From Synergistota bacterium (GTDB lineage Bacteria > Synergistota > Synergistia > Synergistales > Synergistaceae), in assembly GCA_023450745.1 (NCBI GenBank), contig JAEXGR010000034.1, positions 1 through 53,904 of the forward strand: a stretch of DNA of 53,904 nucleotides. The letters run 5' to 3'. The notes beneath the pieces are model-generated. The model was given only the letters and a program-made list of their open reading frames with translations. It was not told the DNA's origin and ran no database searches. A program made the translations under genes and the position numbers. Shown piece after piece: positions 8,299 through 17,174 of the stretch (positions are counted from its first letter, which is position 1; every line of letters begins with the position of its first letter).

Positions 8299-8328
8299 GA
8301 CTCGAAGGATCGCTTTCGGGTCTTTTTT
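8299..8328 (+). terminator. Riboswitch-controlled intrinsic terminator
   Basis: Stem gactcgaa (8299-8306) with ttcgggtc (8315-8322), including one G-U pair, is followed by TTTTTT. It lies between the riboswitch and the cbiK start and is the probable expression platform. Confidence 0.85.
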
Positions 8329-8374
8329 ATTGGGCCCAGAATTTTTCTGGATTGGCGTGATTGAAAGGATGGAA

Positions 8375-9274
8375 ATGTTTCTTATGAAATCGTTTGTAAT
8401 AGCTCTCGTAATGCTCACCCTGGCAATGTCCGGCACGGCCTTCGCCGCCGCCCCCAAGGACAAACCCGACAAGAAGGGCATTCTGGTCGTCTCCTTCGGC
8501 ACCTCGATGCCGGAGGCGAAGAAGGCGATCGACAATCTCGTCGATTCGACGAAGAAGGCCTTCCCCGACACCGAAGTCCGCCTCGCCTATACTTCGAACA
8601 TCATCCGCCGCAAGATCGCGAAGGAGCAGAACGTCAACATCCCGACTCCGACCTCCGCGCTCGCGCAGATGAACGACGAGGGCTTCACCCACGTCTACGT
8701 GATGCCGATGCACATCATCCCCGGCGAAGAGTATGACGATATCGCGGGCATCGTAAACGGCTTTGCCGCGGTAAAGGGAAAGTATGAGTTCAGGGAAATC
8801 ACGCTCGGCCGCCCCTACCTCTCTTCCACCGCCGACTGCGACGTCATGGCAGACATTCTCATGAAGCGTTTCGCGAAAGACCTCGCGAAAAAGGGGACCG
8901 TGATCGTCCTGATGGGACACGGCACGCCGCATCATGCCGCGAACGCGATGTACAGCCAGCTCCAGCTCTCGCTTGACAAGAAGGCCCCCGGACGCTTTGC
9001 GATCGGCACCGTGGAAGCGGCCCCGATGATTGAAGACGTCATAGCGCGCCTCAAGCATGACAAGGGCGTGAAGACGCTCGTCCTTTCGCCGCTGATGATC
9101 GTCGCCGGCGACCACGCGAACAACGACCTCGCCGACAAGGACGACCCCGAATCATGGTACAGCCAGCTCAAGGCGGCGGGCTATAAGGATATCAGGACCT
9201 TCCTCGTCGGGCTCGGCGAAGACGCGGAGATGGCCCGCGTCTACGTCTCCAAAATCAAGGACATGATGAAATAA
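8375..9274 (+). CDS. cbiK: Sirohydrochlorin cobaltochelatase CbiK, exported form
   Basis: A 299-residue class II chelatase with an N-terminal signal peptide: a hydrophobic stretch ends in SGTAFA, with likely cleavage before AAPKDK. The mature part starts KKGILVVSFGTSMPEAKKAI and contains YVMPMHIIPGEEYDDI, VLMGHGTPHHAANAMY and MIVAGDHANNDLA, the family's metal-binding and catalytic His/Glu regions. CbiK inserts Co2+ into sirohydrochlorin, the first committed step of anaerobic B12 synthesis. Signal-bearing versions (CbiKP) are known from Desulfovibrio. The start at 8375 has GAAAGGA 6 bases upstream; 8384 is the alternative. It is first gene after the riboswitch and adjoins a BtuCDF-type importer. 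How a periplasmic enzyme serves a cytoplasmic pathway is unclear. Confidence 0.92.
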   Translation: MFLMKSFVIALVMLTLAMSGTAFAAAPKDKPDKKGILVVSFGTSMPEAKKAIDNLVDSTKKAFPDTEVRLAYTSNIIRRKIAKEQNVNIPTPTSALAQMNDEGFTHVYVMPMHIIPGEEYDDIAGIVNGFAAVKGKYEFREITLGRPYLSSTADCDVMADILMKRFAKDLAKKGTVIVLMGHGTPHHAANAMYSQLQLSLDKKAPGRFAIGTVEAAPMIEDVIARLKHDKGVKTLVLSPLMIVAGDHANNDLADKDDPESWYSQLKAAGYKDIRTFLVGLGEDAEMARVYVSKIKDMMK

Positions 9275-9277
9275 GAG

Positions 9278-10297
9278 ATGACCGGCGCGGCGGAACTTGC
9301 TGATCACAGACGGCAGCTTTATCGGAGGCGCCTGCGTCTTGCGGCGCTGCTTTCTCTGTTTTTGCTCGCCGCCGCGCTCTGGCGGCTCGGCGCTGGCGAG
9401 TGGGATATTCCCGCCGCCCGCGTCGCGGCGCTTTTGAATCCCTTTTTAGACGAAGCCTCGCGCGCCTCGCCCGAGGCCCTCGTCGTCCGCGGCGTCCGCC
9501 TGCCGCGTTTTCTTGCCGCGGTGGGGACGGGCGGGCTGCTCGCCGTGGCGGGCGCGGTGCTGCAGGGGCTGCTGACGAATCCGCTGGCCGAACCCTATAC
9601 GCTCGGGATCGCGGCGGGTGCGGCCTTTGGCGGCGCTCTCGGCTTCTTCTGCGGCTCCTTCGCGGTGACGCCGCTGGCCTTCGCGGGCGCGATGGCCGCC
9701 CTCTGGCTCGTGAGCCTCATCGCTTCGCGCAGCGGCGGCGGCGCGGCCTATATCGTTCTTGCAGGCATCATCACGAACGCGATCCTCTCCGCCGGCGTCA
9801 CTTTCCTCAAGGCGATCGCGGACGACCGTCTCAGCGCCATCGTCCTCTGGCTCATGGGCAGCCTCTCGGGGGCCTCGCCGTTTTCCGCCGCAGCCGTTTG
9901 GGGCGCGGCCGTCGTCCTGTTTATCCCCGCCTTTATCTACGCGCGCCAGATAGACGCCGTCTCCCTCTCCGAAGGTCAGGGGGCGCTGCTCGGCATCGAC
10001 GAGAAGAGGCTGCGCGGCCTGCTGCTCGCGGCCTCGTCGCTCGCCACCGCCGCCGCCGTCAGCTTCTTCGGCATCATCGGCTTCGTCGGCCTCGTCGTGC
10101 CGCACCTGATGCGCGCCTTCACGGGACCGGCGACGAGGCCGCTCCTCGTCTTCAGCTTCTTGGGCGGCGGTTTGCTGCTTTCGCTCGCCGACGGCGCGGC
10201 GCAGGCACTCGGCGAGCTTCCCGTGGGCGTCATCACGGCGCTCATCGGCGGCCCCTTTTTCTGCTGGATACTGACGGGCAGGAGGCGCGGCGCGTGA
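9278..10297 (+). CDS. btuC: FecCD/BtuC-family ABC transporter permease
   Basis: A 339-residue polytopic membrane protein of the iron-siderophore/B12 permease family. It has VRLPRFLAAVGTGGLLAVAG and AVLQGLLTNPLAEPYTLGI near the N-terminus, GIIGFVGLVVPHLMRAFTGP (the coupling region touching the ATPase) and PVGVITALIGGPFFCWIL at the end. It begins four bases after cbiK and overlaps the ATPase gene. Cargo is not determined by sequence; the B12 operon suggests corrinoid, a tetrapyrrole, or a metal chelate. Confidence 0.92.
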   Translation: MTGAAELADHRRQLYRRRLRLAALLSLFLLAAALWRLGAGEWDIPAARVAALLNPFLDEASRASPEALVVRGVRLPRFLAAVGTGGLLAVAGAVLQGLLTNPLAEPYTLGIAAGAAFGGALGFFCGSFAVTPLAFAGAMAALWLVSLIASRSGGGAAYIVLAGIITNAILSAGVTFLKAIADDRLSAIVLWLMGSLSGASPFSAAAVWGAAVVLFIPAFIYARQIDAVSLSEGQGALLGIDEKRLRGLLLAASSLATAAAVSFFGIIGFVGLVVPHLMRAFTGPATRPLLVFSFLGGGLLLSLADGAAQALGELPVGVITALIGGPFFCWILTGRRRGA

Positions 10298-11055
10298 ATC
10301 TCTACACCTTCAGCGGCTTATGCGCCGGCTACGGCGCGAAGCGGATTATCGACGACATCAGCGGCGAAATCAAGCGCGGCTGCATCACGGCGCTCATCGG
10401 GCCGAACGGCGGCGGCAAAAGCACGCTGCTGCGCGTCATGGGAGGCCTCGGCCGCTATAGAGGCAGCCTGCGGCTCGGTGCGCGCGAGGTAAAAGATATT
10501 CCGCGCCGCGACTTCGGACGCACGGTCGGCTTCCTTCCCCAGAGCATCGGCGTGAAGGCGGCCTTCACCGTTTACGAGGTCATCTCGCTCGGACGCCTTC
10601 CCTTTCACGGCGCGCTCGAGCCGATGCGGGCGCGGGACGACAAGATAATCCTTGAGAGCGCATCTCTCGCGGAGGTGGATCATCTGCTTTTCCGCACGGC
10701 TACGGAGCTCTCGGGAGGCGAACGCCAGCGCGTGCTCTTCGCGATGACCCTCGCCCAGCAGCCGGAGCTATTTCTGCTTGACGAACCGACGTCGGCGCTC
10801 GACCCGAGCCATTCGCGGCGGATATTCTCGCTGCTGCGGCGGCTTGCCTCGCAGGGCAGGAGCGTCGTCGCGGCGGCGCACGATCTGAACGGCGCGATCT
10901 CCTGCTGCGACGACTTTATCGCGCTCAGAGAGGGAAAGATTATCGCAAGCGGCCCCGTGGGGCTGCTCGACGAAAAAATTCTGCGGGAACTTTACGGAAT
11001 AAAGTTTCGCCGCTACACATCGGAGGATGGCGACATCGCATGGCACCCAGAATAG
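10294..11055 (+). CDS. btuD: BtuD/FecE-family ABC transporter ATP-binding protein
   Basis: A 253-residue ATPase with Walker A GPNGGGKSTLL (~residues 35-45), Q-loop FLPQS, ABC signature LSGGERQRV, Walker B LFLLDEPTSALD and switch histidine VVAAAHDLN. GTG start with AGGAGG about 11 bases upstream, overlapping the permease stop by four bases; its own 3' end overlaps the binding-protein gene. It powers the BtuC-type permease. Confidence 0.94.
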   Translation: MNLYTFSGLCAGYGAKRIIDDISGEIKRGCITALIGPNGGGKSTLLRVMGGLGRYRGSLRLGAREVKDIPRRDFGRTVGFLPQSIGVKAAFTVYEVISLGRLPFHGALEPMRARDDKIILESASLAEVDHLLFRTATELSGGERQRVLFAMTLAQQPELFLLDEPTSALDPSHSRRIFSLLRRLASQGRSVVAAAHDLNGAISCCDDFIALREGKIIASGPVGLLDEKILRELYGIKFRRYTSEDGDIAWHPE

Positions 11056-11891
11056 TTTTATCCGTCCTTATCCTGCTTTTGTTCTCCCCGTTCCGGTTGG
11101 AGGCGTCGGCAGCGCGCATCGTCTCGCTTTACCCCGGCCATACGGACAATATCGTCGCGCTCGGCGGAGAAAAGAAGCTCGTCGCCATCTCGAAGAACGA
11201 CGATGACGACATGCTGCCGCGGCTGCCGCGGCTTTCCGCGAAGAGCGGCGCGGAGGAGATTTTAGCGCTCAAACCCGACCTCGTGCTGACGCGCGGCCTC
11301 GCGGAACGCCAGAACCCCCGGCTGCGCGGCGTGCTTGAACGCGCCGGCGTCAAGGTCGTCTCAATAGAGCCGCCGCGGTGGGATGAATTCGCCGCCTATC
11401 TGCGGGAGCTCGCCGCGCTCATCGGCGGCGACCCGGCAGCCGCGGAGGCGAAGCTGAAAAAGATACGCGGCGCGATCGCCTCGGAGGCGGCGATGAAATC
11501 AAAGGGCAAAACCCCCGCCGTTTTTGTGGAGGCGACGGCGAAAGAGCTGCACACCTGCTCTCCCGACTCATGGGCGGCCAGGCTTGTCGCGCTTGCGGGA
11601 GGCCGCAGCGCCGCCCCCGACGCGCAGGCGATCCGCAAAGGCAGCGCAATCGCCCCCTACGGCCTCGAACGGATACTCAAGGCCGCCGCCGCGGGCGAAA
11701 TAGACGTATACTTAGTACAGCAGGGCACGATGAACGCCGCCGATATGAAGTCGTTCGCGGCGCGCCCCTGGTATCCGGCGGTAAAAAATATCACCGCCGC
11801 GGCCGTGCCGGAAAAAGAGCTGAGCCGCCCGTCGCTGCTCGGACTTGAGGCCGGGGGCCGCCGGCTGATAAAAATATTCTACGGAGAGTGA
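11040..11891 (+). CDS. btuF: BtuF/FepB-family periplasmic substrate-binding protein
   Basis: A 283-residue exported protein: an N-terminal signal peptide (IVLSVLILLLFSPFRLEASA) is followed by RIVSLYPGHTDNIVALGG, the typical start of class III binding proteins for cobalamin and siderophores, and then ILALKPDLVLTRG. It supplies substrate to the BtuCD pair. It overlaps btuD by 16 bases and cbiL by four. No lipobox is seen, so it is probably soluble in the periplasm. Ligand assignment to corrinoid rests on family and context only. Confidence 0.88.
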   Translation: MAPRIVLSVLILLLFSPFRLEASAARIVSLYPGHTDNIVALGGEKKLVAISKNDDDDMLPRLPRLSAKSGAEEILALKPDLVLTRGLAERQNPRLRGVLERAGVKVVSIEPPRWDEFAAYLRELAALIGGDPAAAEAKLKKIRGAIASEAAMKSKGKTPAVFVEATAKELHTCSPDSWAARLVALAGGRSAAPDAQAIRKGSAIAPYGLERILKAAAAGEIDVYLVQQGTMNAADMKSFAARPWYPAVKNITAAAVPEKELSRPSLLGLEAGGRRLIKIFYGE

Positions 11892-12589
11892 AGACTTTGA
11901 AATTTACAGTTGTCGGCGTAGGGCCCGGAGATCCCGAGCTCGTCACGCTCAAGGCGTTAAGGATCATAAAAGAGGCGGACGTCGTGCTGACGCCCTATTC
12001 GCCGCGCGGGAAGTTCTCCGTCGCCGAGCAGATCGTGCGCGCGAATCTTCCGGAGATCGAAACGACGCCCATCACCTTTCCGATGCTCACCGACGCAAAG
12101 GAGCGCGAAAAATTCCTCTTCGGCGAGCTTGAGAGGATAGGCGCGGCGTGGCGCGGCGCGAAGAGCGCCGTGCTGCCCGTCATCGGCGACTCGGCGCTTT
12201 ACGCGACCGGCTCTTATCTCTTCGACGCCTGGAAAAAACTCGTGCCGGGGCTGGAGCTGTCGCTCGTTCCCGGCATCTCGGCGCATCAGCTCGCGGCCTC
12301 GCGTATCGGCTCCTTCCTCGCGATGGGCGAGGATATCTTCTCCGTCGTCCCCTGCATCGACGACCGTGAGGGAATCGTGGCGGCGCTGCGCCGCGCCGAC
12401 GCCGCGGCGCTCTACAAACCCTGCATCCTGAAGGAGGCTCTCGCTGCGGTCGTCGACGCGGCGGGACCGTGGCGGCGCCTTGTGCGCATCGACCGCGCGG
12501 GGCTCGCCGACGAAAAAATATACGAGGGCCGGGCGGCGCTTGATCCCGCCGGGGAGTATCTCTCGATACTGCTGCTCTGGCGGCACTAA
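11888..12589 (+). CDS. cbiL: Cobalt-precorrin-2 C20-methyltransferase CbiL
   Basis: A 233-residue SAM-dependent methyltransferase of the corrin/siroheme family: VVGVGPGDPELVTLKALRII, then SPRGKFSVAEQIV, and VLPVIGDSALYATGSY followed by VPGISAHQLAASRIG. It methylates C20 of cobalt-factor II, the step after CbiK. The proline-rich and SPRGxxSxAxxIV features separate CbiL from CbiF/CbiH. GTG start overlaps btuF by four bases. Confidence 0.93.
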   Translation: MKTLKFTVVGVGPGDPELVTLKALRIIKEADVVLTPYSPRGKFSVAEQIVRANLPEIETTPITFPMLTDAKEREKFLFGELERIGAAWRGAKSAVLPVIGDSALYATGSYLFDAWKKLVPGLELSLVPGISAHQLAASRIGSFLAMGEDIFSVVPCIDDREGIVAALRRADAAALYKPCILKEALAAVVDAAGPWRRLVRIDRAGLADEKIYEGRAALDPAGEYLSILLLWRH

Positions 12590-13486
12590 ATGGACTGGCG
12601 CGGCCTGGTCGCGGGCGAGCTGCGGCTCACCTTCGACATTCTCTTCGGACTTCTGATCGGTTTTGCGATCTTAAGAAGCGGCCTCGCGGACAGGCTAATG
12701 CGGCGGCTTGTGCCGCATCTGCGAAAGGCGGGCATCGGCTCCGCGCTCGGAATGGCGCTGACGCTCTCCCTCGGCTCCGCGAAGGCGGGCGCGGCCTTTA
12801 TCGCCTCGGCGCTGGAGGGCGGAAGGATATCAGAACGCTCGGCGAAATGGGGAACGCTGCTGCTCTCCTTTCCCGCCTACCTGCACCGCTGGCCCTCGAC
12901 GATGGTGATGGCGGCCTCGATGGCGGGAACCGCGGGGGCGATATTCGGCGCGATTTTGCTGCTGCGCAGCGCGGCGCGTTTCGTATTGATACTTTTTATC
13001 CTCCGGCGCGGCGGCGCGGCGGCGGAAACGGCGGCCGAGGCCGGCGCGGGCGGCTCCGCAACGACGGTGCGCTTTAATAAAAAGCTGCTCAGGACGCTGC
13101 CGGCCGCCTGGTTCTTCTTCGCCGTCGCCTACCTGCTCGTACCGTGGGCCGAGAGCGCGATCAAGGACTGGCTGCTCGCGGGAACGATACTGCCGCTCGC
13201 GGCGCTCGCGGTGGCCGCCGCCTCTATCGCGCACGTCTCGGCGGCGCTCGCCATGGCGGGAGGCAGCCTCGCGGCGGGCGAGCTGACGATCGCGCAGGCG
13301 GTTTTCGCGCTGCTGCTCGGCAACAGCTTCGGCATCGTCACGCGGCTCTTCCGCGCGAACGCCGGCTACTATTTCGGCCTCTTCAGCAGGGATATGGCCA
13401 AGTGGCTTTTGTTTTGGAATTTTACGACGACCGCGGGCTTCGCGGTACTGTCGATCGCGCTGGCGGCGCTACCGCTGGTATTATAA
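12590..13486 (+). CDS. Polytopic membrane protein with GATE/nucleoside-recognition-like domains
   Basis: A 298-residue, strongly hydrophobic protein with about eight membrane segments. Two related-looking motifs occur: LTLSLGSAKAGAAFIASAL in the first half and ALLLGNSFGIVTRLFRANAG in the second, resembling the paired GATE (nucleoside recognition) fold of several transporters. A short Ala/Gly-rich linker near residues 143-158 separates the halves. The ATG follows the cbiL stop directly, and cbiC follows, so it is co-transcribed with B12 genes. I do not recognise a characterised member. A transport role for cobalt, a corrinoid or an intermediate is a guess from context; the window has no CbiMNQO. 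Confidence 0.8.
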   Translation: MDWRGLVAGELRLTFDILFGLLIGFAILRSGLADRLMRRLVPHLRKAGIGSALGMALTLSLGSAKAGAAFIASALEGGRISERSAKWGTLLLSFPAYLHRWPSTMVMAASMAGTAGAIFGAILLLRSAARFVLILFILRRGGAAAETAAEAGAGGSATTVRFNKKLLRTLPAAWFFFAVAYLLVPWAESAIKDWLLAGTILPLAALAVAAASIAHVSAALAMAGGSLAAGELTIAQAVFALLLGNSFGIVTRLFRANAGYYFGLFSRDMAKWLLFWNFTTTAGFAVLSIALAALPLVL

Positions 13487-13512
13487 AAATTTTGCGGATG
13501 AGGTGGACCGAT

Positions 13513-14121
13513 ATGAGGCCAAGCGAGATAGAACGGGCAAGCATGAACATTATCGCCTCCGAGATGAGGCCCTGGCCCGGCGCTCCCGAGGAGCTGCCGG
13601 TGGTAAAACGCGTGATACACACGACGGCGGACTTCGACTTCGCGGATAATATGCGCTTTTCGCCGGACGCCGTGAGGCTCGCGCGCGAGGCGCTGAAACA
13701 TGGCGCGCCCGTCGTCACCGACACGAACATGGCGGCGGCGGGAATCAACAGGGCGGCCTGCGCGCGCTTCGGCGTCGAGGTCGTCTGCCGCATGGCCGAC
13801 CCCGCGGTGCGCGAGGCGGCGGAGGCGCGCGGCACGACGCGCGCCGTAGTAAGCATGGAAGAGGCCGCGAGGGCGACGCCGAACGCTGTCTTCGCAATCG
13901 GCAACGCCCCGACGGCGCTGATACGCCTCTGCGAGCTGATCGACGCGGGACAATGCGCCCCCGCGCTCGTCATCGGCGTGCCGGTCGGCTTCGTCAACGT
14001 CGTCGAGTCGAAGGAACGCCTGCTCGCCACGAAGGTCCCCTACATCGCCGCCGTGGGGCGCAAGGGCGGTTCGCCCGTCGCTTCCACGATCGTAAACGCG
14101 CTGCTCTATGGCATCGAATAG
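13513..14121 (+). CDS. cbiC: Cobalt-precorrin-8 methylmutase CbiC
   Basis: A 202-residue enzyme that moves the methyl group from C11 to C12 to give cobyrinic acid. It contains the catalytic histidine in RVIHTTADFDF, VVTDTNMAAAGIN, AIGNAPTALIRLCELI and GVPVGFVNVVESKE, all characteristic. Start at 13513 is chosen because GAGGTGG lies 6 bases upstream; an in-frame ATG at 13498 lacks this. The 3' end overlaps cbiD by 14 bases. Confidence 0.95.
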   Translation: MRPSEIERASMNIIASEMRPWPGAPEELPVVKRVIHTTADFDFADNMRFSPDAVRLAREALKHGAPVVTDTNMAAAGINRAACARFGVEVVCRMADPAVREAAEARGTTRAVVSMEEAARATPNAVFAIGNAPTALIRLCELIDAGQCAPALVIGVPVGFVNVVESKERLLATKVPYIAAVGRKGGSPVASTIVNALLYGIE

Positions 14122-15202
14122 GGAACTTCGCGAAGGATATTCGACGGGAAGCTGCGCGGCGGCGGCGGCAAAGGCGGCGGCAATCCGCGCGCTCGGGCGG
14201 CCCTGCCCCGCAAGCGCTGAGATCACGACGCCGGAGGAGCGCCGCTTCACGCTGCCCGTCATCGACTGCGAAGACGGCGGCTGCGGCGTGATAAAGGACG
14301 CAGGCGACGACCCCGACTCTACGGACGGCATCCTGATCAAGGCGGCCGTGGAGATTCTGCCGGAACCGGGAGCGGTGAGCTTCATCGCGGGAGAGGGCGT
14401 CGGCACGGTGACGCTGCCGGGGCTCAAGGTCCCCGCAGGCGAGCCGGCGATCAACCCCGTGCCGCGCGCGATGATCGAACGCGCGGTGCGCGAAGTGATC
14501 GGCGCGCGCGGCGCGCGGGTGACTATCTCCGCGCCGGCGGGGAAAGAGGTGGCGAAGCGCACCTTCAACCCGCGCCTCGGCATCGTCGGCGGCATCTCGA
14601 TACTGGGCACTTCGGGGCGCGTGAAACCGATGAACGAAGCCTCGCTGCTCGAATCGCTGACGCTCGAGCTCAACACCCACGCGGCGGAAGGGCGTGAGGC
14701 CATAGCCGTCGCCTTCGCGGGAACGGGCGAAGAGGCGCTGCGCAAGGCCTACGACATCAAGAACCGCGCCGTCGTACAGTGCGGAAACTACATCGGCCAT
14801 CTGCTGGACGAATCGGCGCGCCTCGGGCTGAGACGGCTGCTGATCGGCGGACATCCGGGAAAGCTGCTCAAAGTCTCGGCGGGGAGCTTCAACACTCACA
14901 ACCGCACCGGCGGCGGCGCGAAAGAGGCGCTCTGCGCGCAGGCGGCGATCGCGGGGGCCCCCGCTGGCACGGTGAAGGCCCTCTACGAATGCCCGACCAC
15001 CGAGGAGGCGATGCGCCTCGTGCGTGAAGAGGGGCTGGATTTTTTATGGGAGAGACTGGCGCGCGTCACGGGCAAACGCTGTGAAGAGCGCGCCTTCGGC
15101 GAGATAACGGCCGCCGTCGCCTTTATCGACAACGGCGGCAATATCTTGGGCGCGACAGACAACGCGCCGGCCTTTGCGGAGGAGATAAGAGATGGGAAAT
15201 AG
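14108..15202 (+). CDS. cbiD: Cobalt-precorrin-5B C1-methyltransferase CbiD
   Basis: A 364-residue protein with the CbiD start REGYSTGSCAAAAAKAA, then CGVIKDAGDDPDSTDG and GEPAINPVPRAMI, and a later HPGKLLKVSAGSFNTH. CbiD methylates C1 in the anaerobic pathway and marks it as oxygen-independent, because the aerobic route uses CobF instead. It overlaps cbiC and the cbiET fusion. Confidence 0.96.
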   Translation: MASNRELREGYSTGSCAAAAAKAAAIRALGRPCPASAEITTPEERRFTLPVIDCEDGGCGVIKDAGDDPDSTDGILIKAAVEILPEPGAVSFIAGEGVGTVTLPGLKVPAGEPAINPVPRAMIERAVREVIGARGARVTISAPAGKEVAKRTFNPRLGIVGGISILGTSGRVKPMNEASLLESLTLELNTHAAEGREAIAVAFAGTGEEALRKAYDIKNRAVVQCGNYIGHLLDESARLGLRRLLIGGHPGKLLKVSAGSFNTHNRTGGGAKEALCAQAAIAGAPAGTVKALYECPTTEEAMRLVREEGLDFLWERLARVTGKRCEERAFGEITAAVAFIDNGGNILGATDNAPAFAEEIRDGK

Positions 15203-16412
15203 GCTTTATGTGCTGGGAGCGGGCCCCGGAGACCGGGAAGAGGTCACGCCGGCGGTGAGCGCGGCGATCGCGGCCTGCCGCGCGGTCGCCTGCGCCGCGC
15301 GGCATCTCCACATCGCCGCGGGGCATCCGCGCGTCATTGAAATGAAGGACTTCAAAGAGACCTTCGCCCGCCTGCGAGAAGAGCTGAAGCTCGGCGACGC
15401 GGCGGTCGTCGTCTCGGGCGACACGGGAATATTCAGCCTGCTGCCGCTGATAAAGAAAAACTTCGCCGGCGAGGAGATCGTCGTCCTTCCCGGCGTCAGC
15501 TCGCTCCAGAGCCTCTGCGCCAAGGCGGGCGAGACCTGGCAGGAGGCCGTCATCCTTTCGGGGCACGGACGCGAAGTCGGCACGGCGAAGATTCTCGACG
15601 CCGCGGAGCACAACCGCGCGGTGATCTTCTTCTGCGACGCGCAAAAAAACCCGGCCTGGCTCTGCGCCCTGCTTGAAAGGGCGGGGTTAGGCGCGGTTGA
15701 TACAGTCGTCGGCGAAAGGCTCGGCGCCCGCGACGAGCGCGTGAGCCGCGGCGCGGCGCGCGAGTTCGCGCGGGGAAGCTTCGACGCGCTTTCTATCGTG
15801 CTGCTGATAAATGAGAATTGCACAAAGCGCGCCCCTCTGCTGCCGGCGGACGCCGACTTCGTTCGCGGCGGCGGCGTGCCGATGACGCACGAGGAGGTGC
15901 GCGCCGTGATCACGGCAAAGCTGCGCCTCACGCCGGACTCCGTCGTCTGGGACATCGGCGCGGGCACCGGTTCGGTCTCTGTGGCGGCGGCGCAGCTCTG
16001 CCGCGAGCTATACGCCGTGGAGGTAAACTGCGAGGCGGCGGCGCTGGTCCGCGCGAACGCGGAAAAGTTCCGCCTGCATAACGTCACGGTCCGCGAGGGT
16101 TCGGCGCTGGCGGTGATGGACGGCCTGCCGGACCCCGACGTCGTCTTCATCGGCGGCAGCGGCCCCGAGCTTTCCGCGATCCTGGAGCGGATCGCGTCTC
16201 GCGGCGCGGGAATCCGCGTCGTCGTCTCCGCCGTCTCGCTCAAGACGGCCGCGCTCTGCACGCAGGAGCTCGCGGGAGAAAAATTTGCAGACTTTGACGC
16301 GGCGCAGGTCGCCGTGAGCAGAATAAAGACCGTCGGCCAGACGCAGATATGGCAGGCGCAGAATCCCGTCGTGATCTTTTCGGCGGTGACGCGCGCCGCG
16401 AAGGGAGTGTAA
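15192..16412 (+). CDS. cbiET: CbiE-CbiT fusion: cobalt-precorrin-7 C5- and C15-methyltransferase/decarboxylase
   Basis: A 406-residue two-domain protein. Residues 1-200 are CbiE (LYVLGAGPGDREEVTPAVSA, then VVVSGDTGIFSLLPLI). Residues 225-406 are CbiT, a class I SAM methyltransferase, starting GVPMTHEEVRAVI and carrying the SAM-binding WDIGAGTGSVSVAAA. CbiE methylates C5; CbiT methylates C15 and removes the C12 acetate carboxyl. The fusion parallels CobL of the aerobic pathway. Overlaps cbiD by 11 bases. Confidence 0.95.
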   Translation: MGNRLYVLGAGPGDREEVTPAVSAAIAACRAVACAARHLHIAAGHPRVIEMKDFKETFARLREELKLGDAAVVVSGDTGIFSLLPLIKKNFAGEEIVVLPGVSSLQSLCAKAGETWQEAVILSGHGREVGTAKILDAAEHNRAVIFFCDAQKNPAWLCALLERAGLGAVDTVVGERLGARDERVSRGAAREFARGSFDALSIVLLINENCTKRAPLLPADADFVRGGGVPMTHEEVRAVITAKLRLTPDSVVWDIGAGTGSVSVAAAQLCRELYAVEVNCEAAALVRANAEKFRLHNVTVREGSALAVMDGLPDPDVVFIGGSGPELSAILERIASRGAGIRVVVSAVSLKTAALCTQELAGEKFADFDAAQVAVSRIKTVGQTQIWQAQNPVVIFSAVTRAAKGV

Positions 16413-16415
16413 GTA

Positions 16416-17171
16416 ATGATACATTTTGTCGGAGCGGGGCCGGGAGCCCCGGACCTCATCACACTGCGCGGAGCGAGGCTCCTCGAGGAGGCGGGAATGA
16501 TAATCTACGCCGGCTCGCTCGTGAACCCGGAGCTTCTGAAGCGCGCGAAGGCGGGCTGCGAGATTCACGACAGCGCCGCAATGACGCTCGACGAGGTGAT
16601 AGAAAAGCTGCGCTGCGCGCACGAGGCGGGAATCAACGCGGTGCGCCTCCACACGGGAGACCCCTCCATCTACGGCGCGATCCGCGAACAGATGGACCGA
16701 TTGAAGGCGCTTTCCATCCCCTACGACATCACGCCCGGCGTCAGCTCCTTCTGCGCCGCGGCCGCGGCCGCGGAAGCTGAATACACGCTGCCTTCGGTGA
16801 GTCAGACGGTGATCATCACGCGCATGGAGGGACGCACGCCCGTCCCGGACAAAGAAAAGATACGGCTGCTCGCGCAGCATCAGGCTTCGATGGTGCTCTT
16901 CCTCTCTACGGGGCTGATAGACGGCCTCTGCGCCGAGCTGATCATGGGCGGATATGCCCCCGAGACCAAAACGGTGATGGTCTATAAGGCCTCGTGGCCC
17001 GAGCAGCGGGTGCTCCGCGCCACGCTCGCCACCCTGCCGTTGCTCGCGGCGGAGGCGGGGATAAAGAACACGGCGCTGATCCTCGTGGGCGACTTCCTCG
17101 GCGACGAGTACGAGCTTTCGAAGCTTTACGATAAACATTTTTCGCACGGCTTCCGCAAAGCCGCCGAATAA
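16416..17171 (+). CDS. cbiF: Cobalt-precorrin-4 C11-methyltransferase CbiF
   Basis: A 251-residue corrin methyltransferase: VHFVGAGPGAPDLIT-type start (here IHFVGAGPGAPDLIT), YAGSLVNPELLKRA, LHTGDPSIYGAIREQMDRL and YDITPGVSSFCAAAA. The AGSLxNP and the single-gene size identify CbiF/CobM. It adds the C11 methyl group before ring contraction is completed by CbiG and CbiD. It is separated from cbiET by three bases. Confidence 0.95.
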   Translation: MIHFVGAGPGAPDLITLRGARLLEEAGMIIYAGSLVNPELLKRAKAGCEIHDSAAMTLDEVIEKLRCAHEAGINAVRLHTGDPSIYGAIREQMDRLKALSIPYDITPGVSSFCAAAAAAEAEYTLPSVSQTVIITRMEGRTPVPDKEKIRLLAQHQASMVLFLSTGLIDGLCAELIMGGYAPETKTVMVYKASWPEQRVLRATLATLPLLAAEAGIKNTALILVGDFLGDEYELSKLYDKHFSHGFRKAAE

Positions 17172-17174
17172 GAG

